Below, in pieces: positions 1-8,222 of a stretch of DNA of 14,123 nucleotides. Numbering within the stretch: the stretch's first letter is position 1; each line of letters opens with the position of its first letter. The notes under the pieces are model-generated. The model searched no databases, was not told the origin of the DNA, and worked only from the letters and a program-made list of their open reading frames with translations. Source of the stretch: Pavlovales sp. CCMP2436 (taxonomy: Eukaryota > Haptophyta > Pavlovophyceae > Pavlovales). The position numbers and the translations under genes are program-made. The DNA lies in contig MU631530.1 of assembly GCA_026770615.1 (NCBI GenBank), positions 214,315-228,437 on the forward strand, read 5' to 3'.

Positions 1-86
1 GCGACTCGCGCGTGCTGCTGCAGATGCAGGCGAGGCAGGGGCAGCAGCTACGCGCGGTAGACCCGAACTTGCCGCTCTTCGCCTGA
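1..86 (+). CDS. Partial 3' end of an unidentified gene
   Basis: From position 3 a frame stays open to a TGA at 84-86. It encodes 27 residues ending DPNLPLFA, with a Gln-rich stretch before that (LLQMQARQGQQLR). The segment is strongly GC-rich, and composition switches to AT-rich immediately after the stop, as at host gene ends in this window. That compositional break and the ordinary-looking C-terminus are the only support. No domain can be recognised because the 5' part lies outside the window. It could also be chance, since 28 codons without a stop is not unusual at this GC content. Confidence 0.35.
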   Translation, partial: DSRVLLQMQARQGQQLRAVDPNLPLFA

Positions 87-389
87 GTTGAAGTATAACT
101 AAATTAAGTTAGTATAAGTATAGCTTAATAAATTATTAGACTATTATAGTATAACCATATCTGAGATTCGGCTGTCGTCAGATATTAGTTGTTATGCTAA
201 CATCGCTCGGCGATCCGATAAAAGCCGATGTACGGCACGCTGCTACACCGTGTTGTCCAGCCTGCTCGCGAGACTTAATTAAGGATTGCATTCAGTTACA
301 CATTAAACGGGGTTCTTGCATCTCTCCCATATCACTCACGTTGACAGGCGGCGCATCGTGCAAGAGGATATTAAATATCTCCTTGCATC
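87..389. other. AT-rich intergenic stretch, no gene seen
   Basis: About 90-170 is very AT-rich (many TATA, TTAA and TAAT words) and directly follows the putative gene end, as expected for a 3' flank. An 87-codon open frame at 194-457 has no recognisable features and I do not treat it as a gene. An imperfect palindrome with 14-nt arms (359-372 and 374-387, two mismatches) is centred on 373. No RNA gene or regulatory site could be supported. Confidence 0.5.
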
Positions 390-475
390 GTGGGCTGCGT
401 CGTCGTGTGGCTACCAGTCGAGCACACACACAGTGTAGCCATCTTTATCAAGGCTGATTGCTGCTCATGGGGGCT
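390..475 (-). pseudogene. Possible antisense remnant of an OTU domain C-terminus (copy 1)
   Basis: Read on the minus strand, this stretch gives AAISLDKDGYTVCVLDW. It resembles the final strand of the OTU domains elsewhere in the window (VISIDKGKTHFEATD at 4338-4550 minus; LITIDANMTHFEVT at the end of the copy 3 OTU). A TGA lies just before the match and the catalytic His position is not preserved. At DNA level CTTTATC at 443 corresponds to CTTTATC at 4385 in copy 2. Both lie upstream of a shared CGTTTGCG (531 and 4493), at distances of 88 and 108 nt. The similarity is short, so this is a tentative call that rests mainly on the parallel arrangement in copy 2. Confidence 0.3.
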
Positions 476-1244
476 GAGCGCCCCCTCCCACTGCAGATAT
501 CATGAAAGCCACCTCCCTCAACGCCTATGGCGTTTGCGGGTGTGTTGAAGGGTCATACTAACTATCTACAGTTGAGAACCCGTGGAATCTGCAACACACG
601 CCCTCGCGGCACATGGATTGAGTATCGCCCAAATCAGACCCGCGAGACAAGCCAAGGCAAAAACGATGCCCACCGCAAGGGGGGCGATCAAAAGTCTTTC
701 CGAAGCACCCCAGAGGGATGGGATATATTCGAGAACTATGCATACCTACAGACAACACCTATGGGTGAGCTCGCCCCTGTCCTAATATGGCCAGCCCTAG
801 GCGCCACCCGCCGTGCAAAACTCAAAGTGGCTTCGGTCACCCTAGCATCAATGAGCGCCTGTCACGTACTAAACTTGGCAAAACTGCGCACCGCAAGCAA
901 AGCCCCTACTTTAAGTGACACAGACAGACAATTGACAGCCATAAGTGCAGCCGAAGAAGACATATTGAGGACATGCGGCAGCGCTATGAGAAACACGCTC
1001 ATTGCTCTTCAAAGTGCCCTACCGATGCATGCAAACACGGCTGCAGTAGCAAAAGCAGCCAAGACCCTGTTCACACAGGAATATAGGCCAACATTAAGGC
1101 GATTAAAACACCCGGAGCAGCGCACTCACGTCGGCATTATGCGGACCTATGTGCTTCCGGTTCGTCATACGTCACACAACACTCATATATGCACTCAGAC
1201 ACCAACCACCGACAGCGGAGAAACCACAATTGTGCACCCCACAT

Positions 1245-1745
1245 GTCGGGGTCGACGGTTCATTTATCAAACCAGATGAAACCGGCAAGGCTCGAGCAGC
1301 CGGTGCGGCGTGTTTTTACGTACCACCATCATACCACATTTGCGGCACGACACATGCCCCAGAGACACATATCCTTACCTGCACATTCTCAGGCGATCAA
1401 ACGGTTGTCAACGCAGAATGCAATGCGGTCACACGGCCTTACAAACACTAACTCACGAGCAAGAGCTATTCATCAGATGGGACCATGACACAGGCGAAAA
1501 ACGCCTAGACTGGCACAGATGGCACCTAGACCGCAACCCCCTACCACACAGGTTAAGGGATTCCACGAGCTATGATGCAAACCCTCACTTCTACCGCCTA
1601 CTCCGCCTCAAACAACGTGACGAGGCGCACGGACGCTACAGGAACGCGACTCACACTGCGGCTCATACCAAATCGGATGATGAAGTAGCCAGAATGCTAC
1701 TACCCCGGGAGCGGTACGTCACGATGACGCCTCGAGAGCTAGAAT
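1245..1745 (+). pseudogene. RNase H-like domain of copy 1, broken by frameshifts
   Basis: The first acidic motif reads HVGVDGSF (Asp codon 1254-1256). The Glu motif is NAECNAVT near 1414-1440, and the third motif is IRWDHDTG near 1470-1490 in another frame. The last is AAHTKSDDEVA near 1660-1690. The D, E, D, H/D order is the RNase H type I arrangement. The domain aligns throughout with the unbroken copy 2 version but is split over at least two frames, the break falling just after NAVT where copy 2 continues LALQAL. Confidence 0.5.
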
Positions 1746-2319
1746 AGTCACAGCAGAGGCGCTAAAGAAAGTGACCCGGCTCTTCATCTCCACACGAGGC
1801 GACAACTGGCGCAGCCAAGCTGATTTGCTTCCCCACCTCCAACCCCCGGCTGTCATAAAGCTCGTGCAGAACGCATTGAGCGACTGGGGCTCAAAGGCAG
1901 TAGCAGTACACAGAGAAGCCGCCACAGTACAGTTCACAAAAATCACGCTCAACGCCCAGTGCTGGGCAATAGCGGCAATTGCGACAGGAGACATCATCAC
2001 ATCCGACCAACGAGCAGCCCGCCGTGCGCTAATAGACAGAGTTACGAGGGATCGCCTAGAGAAGAAAGGCCCCGTCAAACATGCCCCCGGCATAGGTAGA
2101 ATGGCCAACGTAGAAGCCATGTGGTCAAAAGAAAGCACGACGGCTCTGCGCCTCTCACGAGTCAGGGGCCAACAGCGACCCACGGAAAAGTACACCAAAC
2201 ACATGGCCAGATTGATACTCGGATCATACCGCCACAATGCCGAGTGGGCAGCAGAATTTCCGGCGATGGCCACCACTACAATTACCATTGACGGAAAGTC
2301 CGAAACAATGGGCCTCACC

Positions 2320-2379
2320 TGCCCTCTATGCAAAGCTCTCAACTCACAAGACACAAAGCATCACTTATACCACGAGTGC
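2320..2379 (+). other. CX2CX10HX4C zinc knuckle in copy 1
   Basis: CPLC starts at 2320. His follows at 2362-2364 and the final Cys at 2377-2379 (HLYHEC). This spacing and the position after RNase H are typical of the C-terminal zinc knuckle of many non-LTR retrotransposon proteins. In copy 2 the matching site (about 6330-6390) keeps PLC and YLYHEC, but the first Cys is read out of frame there because of small indels. Confidence 0.65.
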
Positions 2380-2754
2380 TCGTCAACGAAAAAGCACCGC
2401 CACGACCTCCACCGCTCCCTCTGCAAGGAACTGTCCCCGAGCCTGGGACCCGCCAAATCAAAATCAATGGCAACACACATGATATCTCGGCCGGACTACT
2501 TCACCGGAAGGGTAGGATTAAGTGTCAAAGAAGAGCTCAGAAAGAAGGACGTCGACACCGGTGACGCACCCAAGCCCGGCGACTTACACTACACTCTCCT
2601 ACGCCATAGCCTCAGCATGCACAAATCACGCGAAGCAGCAATCAAAGCATCAGCGACGTCAACCAAGGACAATATATCTATATACGACGCGTATAAGTTC
2701 AAGGTAGCTATGTGGGCCGCCCAGGCAGTCGAGCAGGCAGCAAGGAAAATGGAT

Positions 2755-3105
2755 CAAAACACAGCACCAGCGGCCATACCACCTATACAATACAAGCACA
2801 TACCACCAACGGACAGCATCGCTCAAAACAAGGAACCATCAGCCTTACCTCCTATGCAGTATGAGCCCATACCGCCAACAGACAGCATCGCCCAAAACGA
2901 AGCACCAGCGGCCATATCACCTATGCAGTATGAGCCCATACCCCTAACGGACAGCATCGCCCAAATCGAGGCACCAGCGGCTATACTATTTCTGCGGTAT
3001 GAGCCTATACCCCCAACGGACAGCATCGCTCAGTATGAGCCCATATCCCCAACGGCCATACCACCTATACAGCAAGAGCCCATACCCCCAACGGACACCA
3101 GTGCA
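2755..3105 (+). repeat. 69-bp tandem repeat inside the copy 1 ORF
   Basis: Four consecutive 69-bp units (2755-2823, 2824-2892, 2893-2961, 2962-3030) each encode 23 residues with the consensus elements APAAIPPMQYEPIPPTDSIA. A rearranged partial unit follows to about 3105. Unit length is a multiple of three, so the frame survives expansion. Copies 2 and 3 have Pro-rich tails but lack this array, so it arose in the copy 1 lineage. The antisense strand also stays open through the array, which is a shadow effect. Confidence 0.85.
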
Positions 3106-3530
3106 CTGGCCACCCCTGACAAACGAAAATACCTGATGCGCAACCAACCTACGAATAATGAAGATTCATTAACAGGTGTAAACCCGACCATACCCTCAAA
3201 GCAGCCGAAGCCCACCCTCAGGCCCAGCCGAGGCCAGCAACACTTACTCACATCAAACGTGGAAAAACGCAACCAGAGACCGTCTCGAACTAAAACCTCA
3301 TTACTACCAGGAGCAGCCAGTCCCACCGAATCCAAAACAGGACCAGCCAGTCCCGCCATAAACCACGAATCCGCAGCAGGCCCGTCACGCATGCACGCAC
3401 TGATCGATGACAAGTCCTTCATATTCATGCACCACTCATGCACACTGCGCTCAGCAACCAAACGGGCCCTTGGAACCGGCCAGTCATCCACGCTGTCACA
3501 CCACTCGGGCGACCAAATACCTAAAACCTA

Positions 3531-3582
3531 ACATGAGCCAGCAAGCTCAAAGTCTTCAAAACGCAAACATGAGCCAGCAAGC
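3531..3582 (+). repeat. 16-bp direct repeat near the end of the copy 1 ORF
   Basis: ACATGAGCCAGCAAGC occurs at 3531-3546 and again at 3567-3582, 36 bp apart, in the part of the frame after the premature TAA. It encodes HEPAS twice in the ancestral frame. Confidence 0.7.
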
Positions 3583-3666
3583 CCGCCACACCCCGCAACC
3601 CAAAGTCCTGCGCCCGAGGCCCACCCCCGTCAAGGGGTGGGATAGAATGGGCAAGCAAATAAGCCG

Positions 3667-3713
3667 CGTATATTTGTGGTTTTTGTCCCCTGGCAAAAAT
3701 CTCAACATATGCG
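3667..3713 (+). promoter_or_regulatory. 3' UTR stem-loop of copy 1
   Basis: Left arm 3667-3685 pairs with right arm 3694-3713 around the 8-nt loop TCCCCTGG. Pairing runs the whole length, with one T-T mismatch (3677/3702), one bulged C (3706) and two G-T wobbles (3669/3711, 3679/3700). It begins 21 nt after the ancestral stop at 3643-3645. Copy 2 has a stem-loop at the equivalent place with a different arm sequence, which argues that the fold rather than the sequence was conserved. Confidence 0.65.
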
Positions 3714-3980
3714 AGCCATGCTAGCGAGGAAGTAATGTTTGAAATGTGCGAAGGTGGGCCGCACTCGCAGACGGTGTTGCAATTCAGACGATGCGAGGGA
3801 GAGCAGTGGAGGTCGGTCAGCGCGCCAGTCGAGAGTTGTCAGTCGTCGATCGTCGTGTGGCTGAACTGATCAGCGGTGGGGACGGTATCCGTGTGCTCGG
3901 CGTGGATCCCTGGATCTGAGTGTTATTTCAACACTTAAATGCAATGAAATCCTCCCGGGGACGAACGTTTAACTATAACT
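3714..3980 (+). other. 3' UTR of copy 1
   Basis: Blocks shared with the 3' ends of copies 2 and 3 appear in the same order: GGTCAGCGCGC near 3812, TCGTGTGGCTGA...TGATCAGCGGTGGGGACGG at about 3851-3884, GTATCCGTGTGCTC at about 3885-3898, and GAGTGTT...AACACTT around 3918-3938, then GGGGACGAACG at 3957-3967. AGTGTT/AACACT can form a small hairpin that copy 2 also has (AGTGTT/AACGCT). In non-LTR elements the 3' UTR is what the reverse transcriptase recognises to start target-primed synthesis, which is a plausible reason for its conservation here. Confidence 0.7.
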
Positions 3981-4337
3981 TATTCCGCTCGAGTCCTCTC
4001 ATCGTCATCGGTTCATAACGACGTCAATTTCGCAAGTGAATCCGCCGTTCCAGCAGGTCTTCCACCACTGAAAAAAATTACATCGTTGAGTTGCCGGACA
4101 CGCCGATGTCCTTGCCACATTGTCGCCGCCGCCGCCGCCGCCTTCCATGTGCCGCTGTCGTCGTCGTCCCAGCCGCCCACGTTCGACTTTCACCACAGCT
4201 TGCCATCTCCTCCTCTCGAGTTGCTGCGGCTGCCGCTGCCACCATTCCCTTCTCTACCACGCCCACACCCTCGCTCTCACCTTCCCCTCTCCTCTCCCCT
4301 CACCGTTTTGGTTTCGTCAGACTTAATTTCCGGCTTC
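3981..4337. repeat. Low-complexity GCC/GTC and pyrimidine-rich DNA between copies 1 and 2
   Basis: It contains GCC six times in tandem at 4125-4142, GTCGTCGTCGTC near 4157-4168, and a long pyrimidine-rich tract at about 4250-4305. Overlapping open frames of about 60-120 codons here are low-complexity artefacts. Read on the minus strand, the purine-rich tract follows the antisense OTU stop (4338-4340), just as a G-rich tract follows the sense OTU stop in copy 3. The part nearest 4338 may therefore be the 3' UTR of the antisense OTU module. Confidence 0.6.
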
Positions 4338-4550
4338 TTATCCTTGGGTCAGACTGTCATCTGTTGCTTCAAAGTGTGTCTTGCCTTTATCGATGGAAAT
4401 TACGCATATCATCCTTCCTCCGTTGCGCGACTCTGCGATAAGCTCAGGTAAGGATTTTATGTTAGCTCCAGGCCGGGCTGTCCACCCGTTTCCGTTTGCG
4501 CTGTATGGTAAGAAACTAGAAACGTACACAGTCGAGAAGGTGACTACCAT
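4338..4550 (-). pseudogene. Antisense C-terminal fragment of an OTU cysteine-protease domain
   Basis: The minus strand encodes about 70 residues ending in a stop at 4338-4340. The core GRMICVISIDKGKTHFEATD lines up with GRQICLITIDANMTHFEVTR at the end of the copy 3 OTU domain, including the C-terminal catalytic His (THF). The preceding SLPELIAESRNG matches TLGELLMASRSG. Only the last third of the domain is present, and the DGNC nucleophile region is absent. The fragment stops at about 4549, where the sense-strand element ORF begins, making a head-to-head junction. It is a remnant, probably without function. Its identity as OTU rests on the copy 3 match. Confidence 0.7.
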
Positions 4551-5256
4551 GCTGCGCCTAATAACCTCACCTGCAGAATCGGCAACCTACGCTCTAGCAG
4601 CACACGCACTGAGCATAGTCCAGAATGGGGCCCCAGCCCAAGCCAAGGCACGAACCATGCCAACGGCAAGAGGGGCGGTCAGAGGCCTAGCCGAGGCACC
4701 TGCGGGAGAGGCGAAGCGGGATTTCTTCGAAAACTACGCACGTTTGAAAGAGACACCTATGGGCGAACTCGCCACCACCCTCCTGTGGCCAGGCTCAGGT
4801 CGCATACCTCTAGTCTCAGCGACGGCCCTCGCGGCAAGAACCGCAGGAAGCACACTCATGCTTGTACAATCACGCACCAGCGGCAATCCCCCCAGTGCCG
4901 GAGACACGGACAGACAAATGGGAATTTTAAGCGAAGCAGAAGAGGATATACTGCGAACGGGAGGCACCAACGTACGAGATACACTCCTCCGACTCCAAAC
5001 CTCCCTCCCAGCGGCTGCGTAAATCCCAGCACGAGTTATGGTAGCGGTAGCAAAAGAACTATTCGCAGATGAATACTTACCACTGTTTCTGCACCTCAAC
5101 GACAGGAGACGGAGCAACATCCTGCGGCTGATCCTCCCTGCACTCACGACGACAATATGCGGCCTAATGGCATATAAGTTTGTGACACGCCACACACCAC
5201 TCATCCATGCGTTCAGACACCAACCACCGACGACAGCACAGCCACGACTATGCGCC

Positions 5257-5740
5257 ACGCACGTCGGCGTTGACGGCTTATTTATCGACCCAGGACAAGA
5301 CGGACCGGCAAGAGCCGCCAGCGCAGCGTGCTTCTACGTGCTAGCACCACACCAACCCATACAAGTGGCAGAAATACCAGAGGCACACATTCTCACGTGC
5401 ACATTCCCCGGAGATCAGACGGTCGCCGACACAGAGTGCAATGCAGTCACACTGGCCCTACAGGCCCTGACCTACGAGCACCAACTCGACATAGGATGGG
5501 ACCACGACGTAGGTGTCAAATGCCTCACCTGGCATAGAAGACACCCTGACCTCAACCCCCCACCACACGGATTACAGGAGCCCACGAGCTACGACGCAAA
5601 CCCACACTTCTACCGACTACTCACCCTCAAGCAACGAGACGAGGCAACGGGACGCCTCAGAGAGACATCATACACCAAGGCACACACCAAATCTGATGAC
5701 GAAGTGGCCAGGATCCTCGCGTCCCAGGGATCGATACGAA
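5257..5740 (+). other. RNase H-like domain, uninterrupted in copy 2
   Basis: Within one open frame (5038 to about 5910) the motifs are THVGVDGLF (Asp codon 5272-5274), DTECNAVTLALQAL (Glu codon 5434-5436), DIGWDHDVG (Asp codons 5500-5508) and TKAHTKSDDEVAR (His codon 5683-5685, Asp 5695-5700). This D-E-D-H/D series with an Ala-rich strand after the first Asp and a helix after the Glu fits RNase H type I, which in LINEs removes RNA from the hybrid. The insert between the third and fourth motifs is longer than usual. Identification is by motif only and needs a profile comparison. Confidence 0.55.
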
Positions 5741-7179
5741 TTGACGCCCTCTCAGGAGCCAGAGTGGTGACAGCAGAAGCGCTCAAGAAAGTTACACTTC
5801 TCTTCATACCCCACCCAGCCCTAAGAGGACAGACCGAATGGCCCCCCCACCGGCAGCTGGCGGCTGTCATCAAAGTCGTACAGAACGCACTGAGCGACTG
5901 GGGATCGAAATGTAGCAGTCCGGAGCGAACCCGCCACAGTGGTGCTCACACCAAACACGCTCGCAGCTCACAGCTGGGCTATTGCAGACCCAGCAACGGG
6001 TGCCCTCATCACCTCCGACCAACGAGCTGCACGACATGCAGTAATAGACAGGGTTGCGAGAAAACACCTGGAGGCGAGAGGTTCCGTTCAATACGCCCCG
6101 GGTATAGGCCGGATGGACAACGTCGAAGCCAGATGGCAAGAAGAGAGCACGGCATCACTGCGCCTCCCACGCGGTTGGGGGAAAAGAACCCCTGAAAAAT
6201 ACACCAAACACATGGCAACCCTGAACCTCGGCTCGCACCGTCACAACACCGAGTGGGCAGCCGAGCACCCGGAGATGGCCACAACTGTGATAATATTGAC
6301 GGGAAACCCGAGACGATGGCACTCACCTGCCCCCCTATGCAAGGCACCTGGCCCATCAGACACCAAACACTACCTATACCATGAGTGCTGGGCGACAGAA
6401 AAGCACCGGGACGACCTCCATGGCGCACTCTGCGCCTAGCTGGCACTGCGCCTAGGACACCCAATAGCTAATACGCTGGCAAAGCACATGGTGGCAAGAC
6501 CAGATTACTACTCAGGACAGATCGGGATGAGCATCAAGGATGAACTCAAGAAAGACAGCGGGGGTGAAGCCCCCAAGCCGGGCGACCTACACCTCACACT
6601 CTCACATCATAGCCTCGAGATGCGCACGCTACGCAAAGCCGCGATTGAGACGTCCACGGCGGCAACTGAGGAAAAAATATCCGTACATGACGCACATAAG
6701 TTCAAGATAGCCATGTAGGCCGCCCAGGCAGCCGAGAGAGCAGCCAAAAAAGACACGAACCGATCACTGACAATCACACCCACACGAACCAACCCACAGC
6801 TGCAGCAGAGGGACGGACGACGGGCCACACAACCGCCACCCCCCCACCGCCCGTGCGTGCAACGCCACACAACTCGATACCCAGAATCCGCCTCGAGGCC
6901 ATACGGGGCGAGCCACGCCAACGCGAACAGGCCGCCACACAGCAAAATCCTACCCTCACACCACCAACGGCCCCGCAAGCCATGTCTCATGCGCCTACAC
7001 CAAGGCCGCCATGCAAACGGACGCAGAGCCAAGTGACGCCCGCCACACGCCAGAGGCACTCCCCGCCACACTTCAGCCGGCCACACCACGGATGCCAACA
7101 CAAGTCATTCCCCCAGGGCCACAAACAACGGCCGCCCCCATCGTACCAAATGGGGCCACGCCACCCACGCACACACGCA

Positions 7180-7657
7180 CACTGCGCTCATCCAAACGGC
7201 CAGTGGAAGCCTGCCAGCTCACCGCACCATCTACTGTAGGGGAACAGCCACATACCCCCGAGCCATCAGCAGTGAGTATGGCCGCCTCGCTACACGACAC
7301 CACAGCAAGTCCACCACGCAAACGCTCACAGAGCCGAGCCAAGCCCGACACACCACAGCCTACGCCAGCCACTCCACAGGGGCCAACCCCACCCTGCCCA
7401 CCGGCGCCACAATCAGCGGCCGCCCACATCACAGCAGCCGAGGACATGCCGGCGCCTCCTCATCTGCGCATACTACGCCCATCCAAACGCCCACTGGATG
7501 CCAACCAGACCTACCCACCACTCATGGAACCAGACCAGACACAACAGTCGAGCGTGGAACAGCAGCGGACTCGCGCGACGCGGCTCCCCATAGACAACAG
7601 CGGAACAACTGCTGCAAGAGTCTCACACCACCGTGCTCTGCGCTCATCCATGCGGCC
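7180..7657 (+). repeat. Three copies of an LRSSKRP-type basic motif in the copy 2 tail
   Basis: RTLRSSKRPVEACQ (DNA from 7180), RILRPSKRPLDANQ (from 7469) and RALRSSMRPEAATQ (from 7635) recur in one frame. The DNA core CTGCGCTCATCCAAACGGCC is recognisable in each. Copy 1 has a fourth, weaker instance (CTLRSATKRALGTGQ, about 3441-3485). The basic cluster resembles a nuclear localisation or nucleic-acid-binding patch; that role is inference. Confidence 0.6.
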
Positions 7658-7870
7658 TGAAGCAGCGACACAGACCCAAACACCCCAGCAGCCAACAGAG
7701 AAGCGCCAAAAGCGCAAGAAGAGAGAGGGACAATGCCCCGAAGCCTCATCAGCAGACGCACGCCAAAAGCACAAGAGGGAAGAACAATGCCCTGAAAACA
7801 CACCTCAACATATCGAGCCCGAGGCCCACCACCCTGAGGGGGTGGGGTAGACCGGGACCACAACGAGCCC

Positions 7871-7917
7871 CCCACCGTGTGATTCTTGCCCCTCGTGGAC
7901 AAGAATCACACGGTGGG
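7871..7917 (+). promoter_or_regulatory. Perfect 18-bp stem-loop after the copy 2 ORF
   Basis: CCCACCGTGTGATTCTTG (7871-7888) and CAAGAATCACACGGTGGG (7900-7917) are exact reverse complements around an 11-nt loop (CCCCTCGTGGA). The structure starts 20 nt after the TAG at 7848-7850. The copy 1 stem-loop has the same position, the same TTG/CAA closing triplets and a CCCCT-containing loop, but different arms. It probably acts in the element RNA, for example in 3' end definition or protein binding; this is inferred. Confidence 0.8.
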
Positions 7918-8201
7918 ATACAGGCTGCCGGAGTTTATTTGTCTGTTTTTATATGTGCTACAGGTGCGGCATGTGCGCAGGCGAGCTGCATTTTGAGACG
8001 AGCGAAAGGCAGCAGCGGCCGGTCAGCGCGCGTCAGTCAGAGAGTCGTCCATTGTCGTGTGTCTGATCAGCCTTAGCGGTGGGGACGGTACCCGTGTGCT
8101 CTGATAAGGTCCCTTGATCCGAGTGTTTCTCAACGCTTGGGCTCTGTGAAGACCTGTCAGGGGACGGACGTATTTCTAGATATTTACACACTCACACACA
8201 G
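7918..8201 (+). other. 3' UTR of copy 2
   Basis: It aligns well with copy 3: GGCTGCC (7923), TATGTGCTACAGGTGCGG (about 7952), GTGCGCAGGCGAGCTGCATT (about 7973-7992), GAGACGAGCGA, GTCAGCGCGC, GTCGTGTGTCTGATCAG (about 8054-8070), CTTAGCGGTGGGGACGGTA, and finally GATATTTACACAC. The last block is followed in copy 2 by an extra TCACACAC before ACAG. There is no poly(A) tail; a variable CA-rich tail is common at the 3' ends of some non-LTR elements. Confidence 0.75.
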
Positions 8202-8222
8202 AAACTGACAAACAAAATTGCG

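Larger units (their letters stand above)
570..3645 (+). pseudogene. Element copy 1 ORF: RNase H-like, zinc knuckle, Pro-rich tail (frameshifted)
   Basis: Comparison with copy 2 shows one ancestral reading frame broken into pieces. An Ala-rich start (ESATHALAAHGLSIAQ) lies in one frame from about 582 and jumps frame near 700 (FENYAYLQTTPMGELAP). The RNase H-like part continues in a third piece (1149-1451), a fourth (about 1440-1745), and finally a long clean frame from about 1705 to 3531. In this last piece a zinc knuckle, the PKPGDLH region (about 2567-2710) and a repeat-rich Pro/Thr tail follow in order. A TAA at 3529-3531 interrupts it. The same frame then continues for 37 codons to TAG 3643-3645 and ends PEAHPRQGVG, matching the PEAHHPEGVG end of copy 2. 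So the TAA is a secondary nonsense mutation. The product would be the C-terminal part of a LINE-type polyprotein. Function is inferred, and the gene is dead as it stands. Confidence 0.72.
440..3980 (+). mobile_element. Retroelement copy 1 (OTU/RNase H LINE-like family), decayed
   Basis: The unit runs from an antisense OTU-like scrap, through a degenerate ORF (Ala-rich segment, RNase H-like domain, zinc knuckle, PKPGDLH region, Pro-rich tail), to a 3' UTR with a stem-loop and sequence blocks shared with the two other copies. The right end is set by the last shared block (GGGGACGAACGTTT near 3960-3975). The left end is uncertain. There are no terminal repeats, no reverse transcriptase and no convincing target-site duplication, though TATAACT occurs near both 92 and 3971. 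The coding order and lack of LTRs match the 3' part of a non-LTR retrotransposon. Compared with copy 2 it has more frameshifts but keeps its zinc knuckle in frame. Confidence 0.7.
4549..7850 (+). pseudogene. Element copy 2 ORF: Ala-rich segment, RNase H-like, zinc knuckle, Pro-rich tail
   Basis: An ATG at 4549 opens a frame with ESATYALAAHALSIVQ. The frame continues to about 5910 with a single TAA (5020-5022), after which it reads on in the same frame (VAVAKELFADEYLPL). A 2-nt loss near 5911 moves the protein to another frame (LITSDQRAARHAVIDRV), which runs to about 6760. It is interrupted by TAG at 6437-6439 and by TAG at 6716-6718, where copy 1 has TGG. A further shift leads to the Pro/Thr-rich basic tail (about 6960-7850), ending PEAHHPEGVG and TAG 7848-7850. 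The domains match copy 1. A few point mutations separate it from an open frame, so it decayed more recently or more slowly than copy 1. Confidence 0.72.
4338..8201 (+). mobile_element. Retroelement copy 2 (OTU/RNase H LINE-like family)
   Basis: It begins with the antisense OTU scrap (4338-4550) and continues with the sense ORF (4549-7850), a perfect stem-loop and a 3' UTR ending in GATATTTACACAC followed by a short CA-rich tail to 8201. Order and content repeat copy 1; the DNA has diverged clearly but is alignable by eye over most of its length. It is the best preserved copy of the RNase H part. There are no LTRs, no reverse transcriptase and no obvious target-site duplication. The 3' end lies 21 nt before the ATG of the next open frame (8223). 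Confidence 0.72.

Noticed and set aside
359..387. Imperfect palindrome TGCAAGAGGATATT / AATATCTCCTTGCA
   Set aside because: Two mismatches, no shared copy elsewhere in the window and no context to assign a role.
1719..2354. 211-codon minus-strand open frame
   Set aside because: It is a shadow of the copy 1 element ORF; the plus strand aligns with copy 2 at protein level and this does not.
2823..3491. Minus-strand frames with repeated MLSVGGMGSY units
   Set aside because: They arise from the antisense of the 69-bp coding repeat.
92..3980. TATAACT near 92 and 3971 as target-site duplication of copy 1
   Set aside because: Seven bases in AT-rich DNA is too short, and the left boundary of the element is not fixed.
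4086..4451. Overlapping Pro/Arg/Ser-rich frames on both strands
   Set aside because: Low-complexity GCC, GTC and CT tracts stay open in all frames.
5020..6718. Reassigned stop codons in copy 2 (TAA 5020, TAG 6437, TAG 6716)
   Set aside because: The ORF also ends in TAG and has frameshifts, and host ORFs use TAA, TAG and TGA as stops; ordinary decay explains it better.
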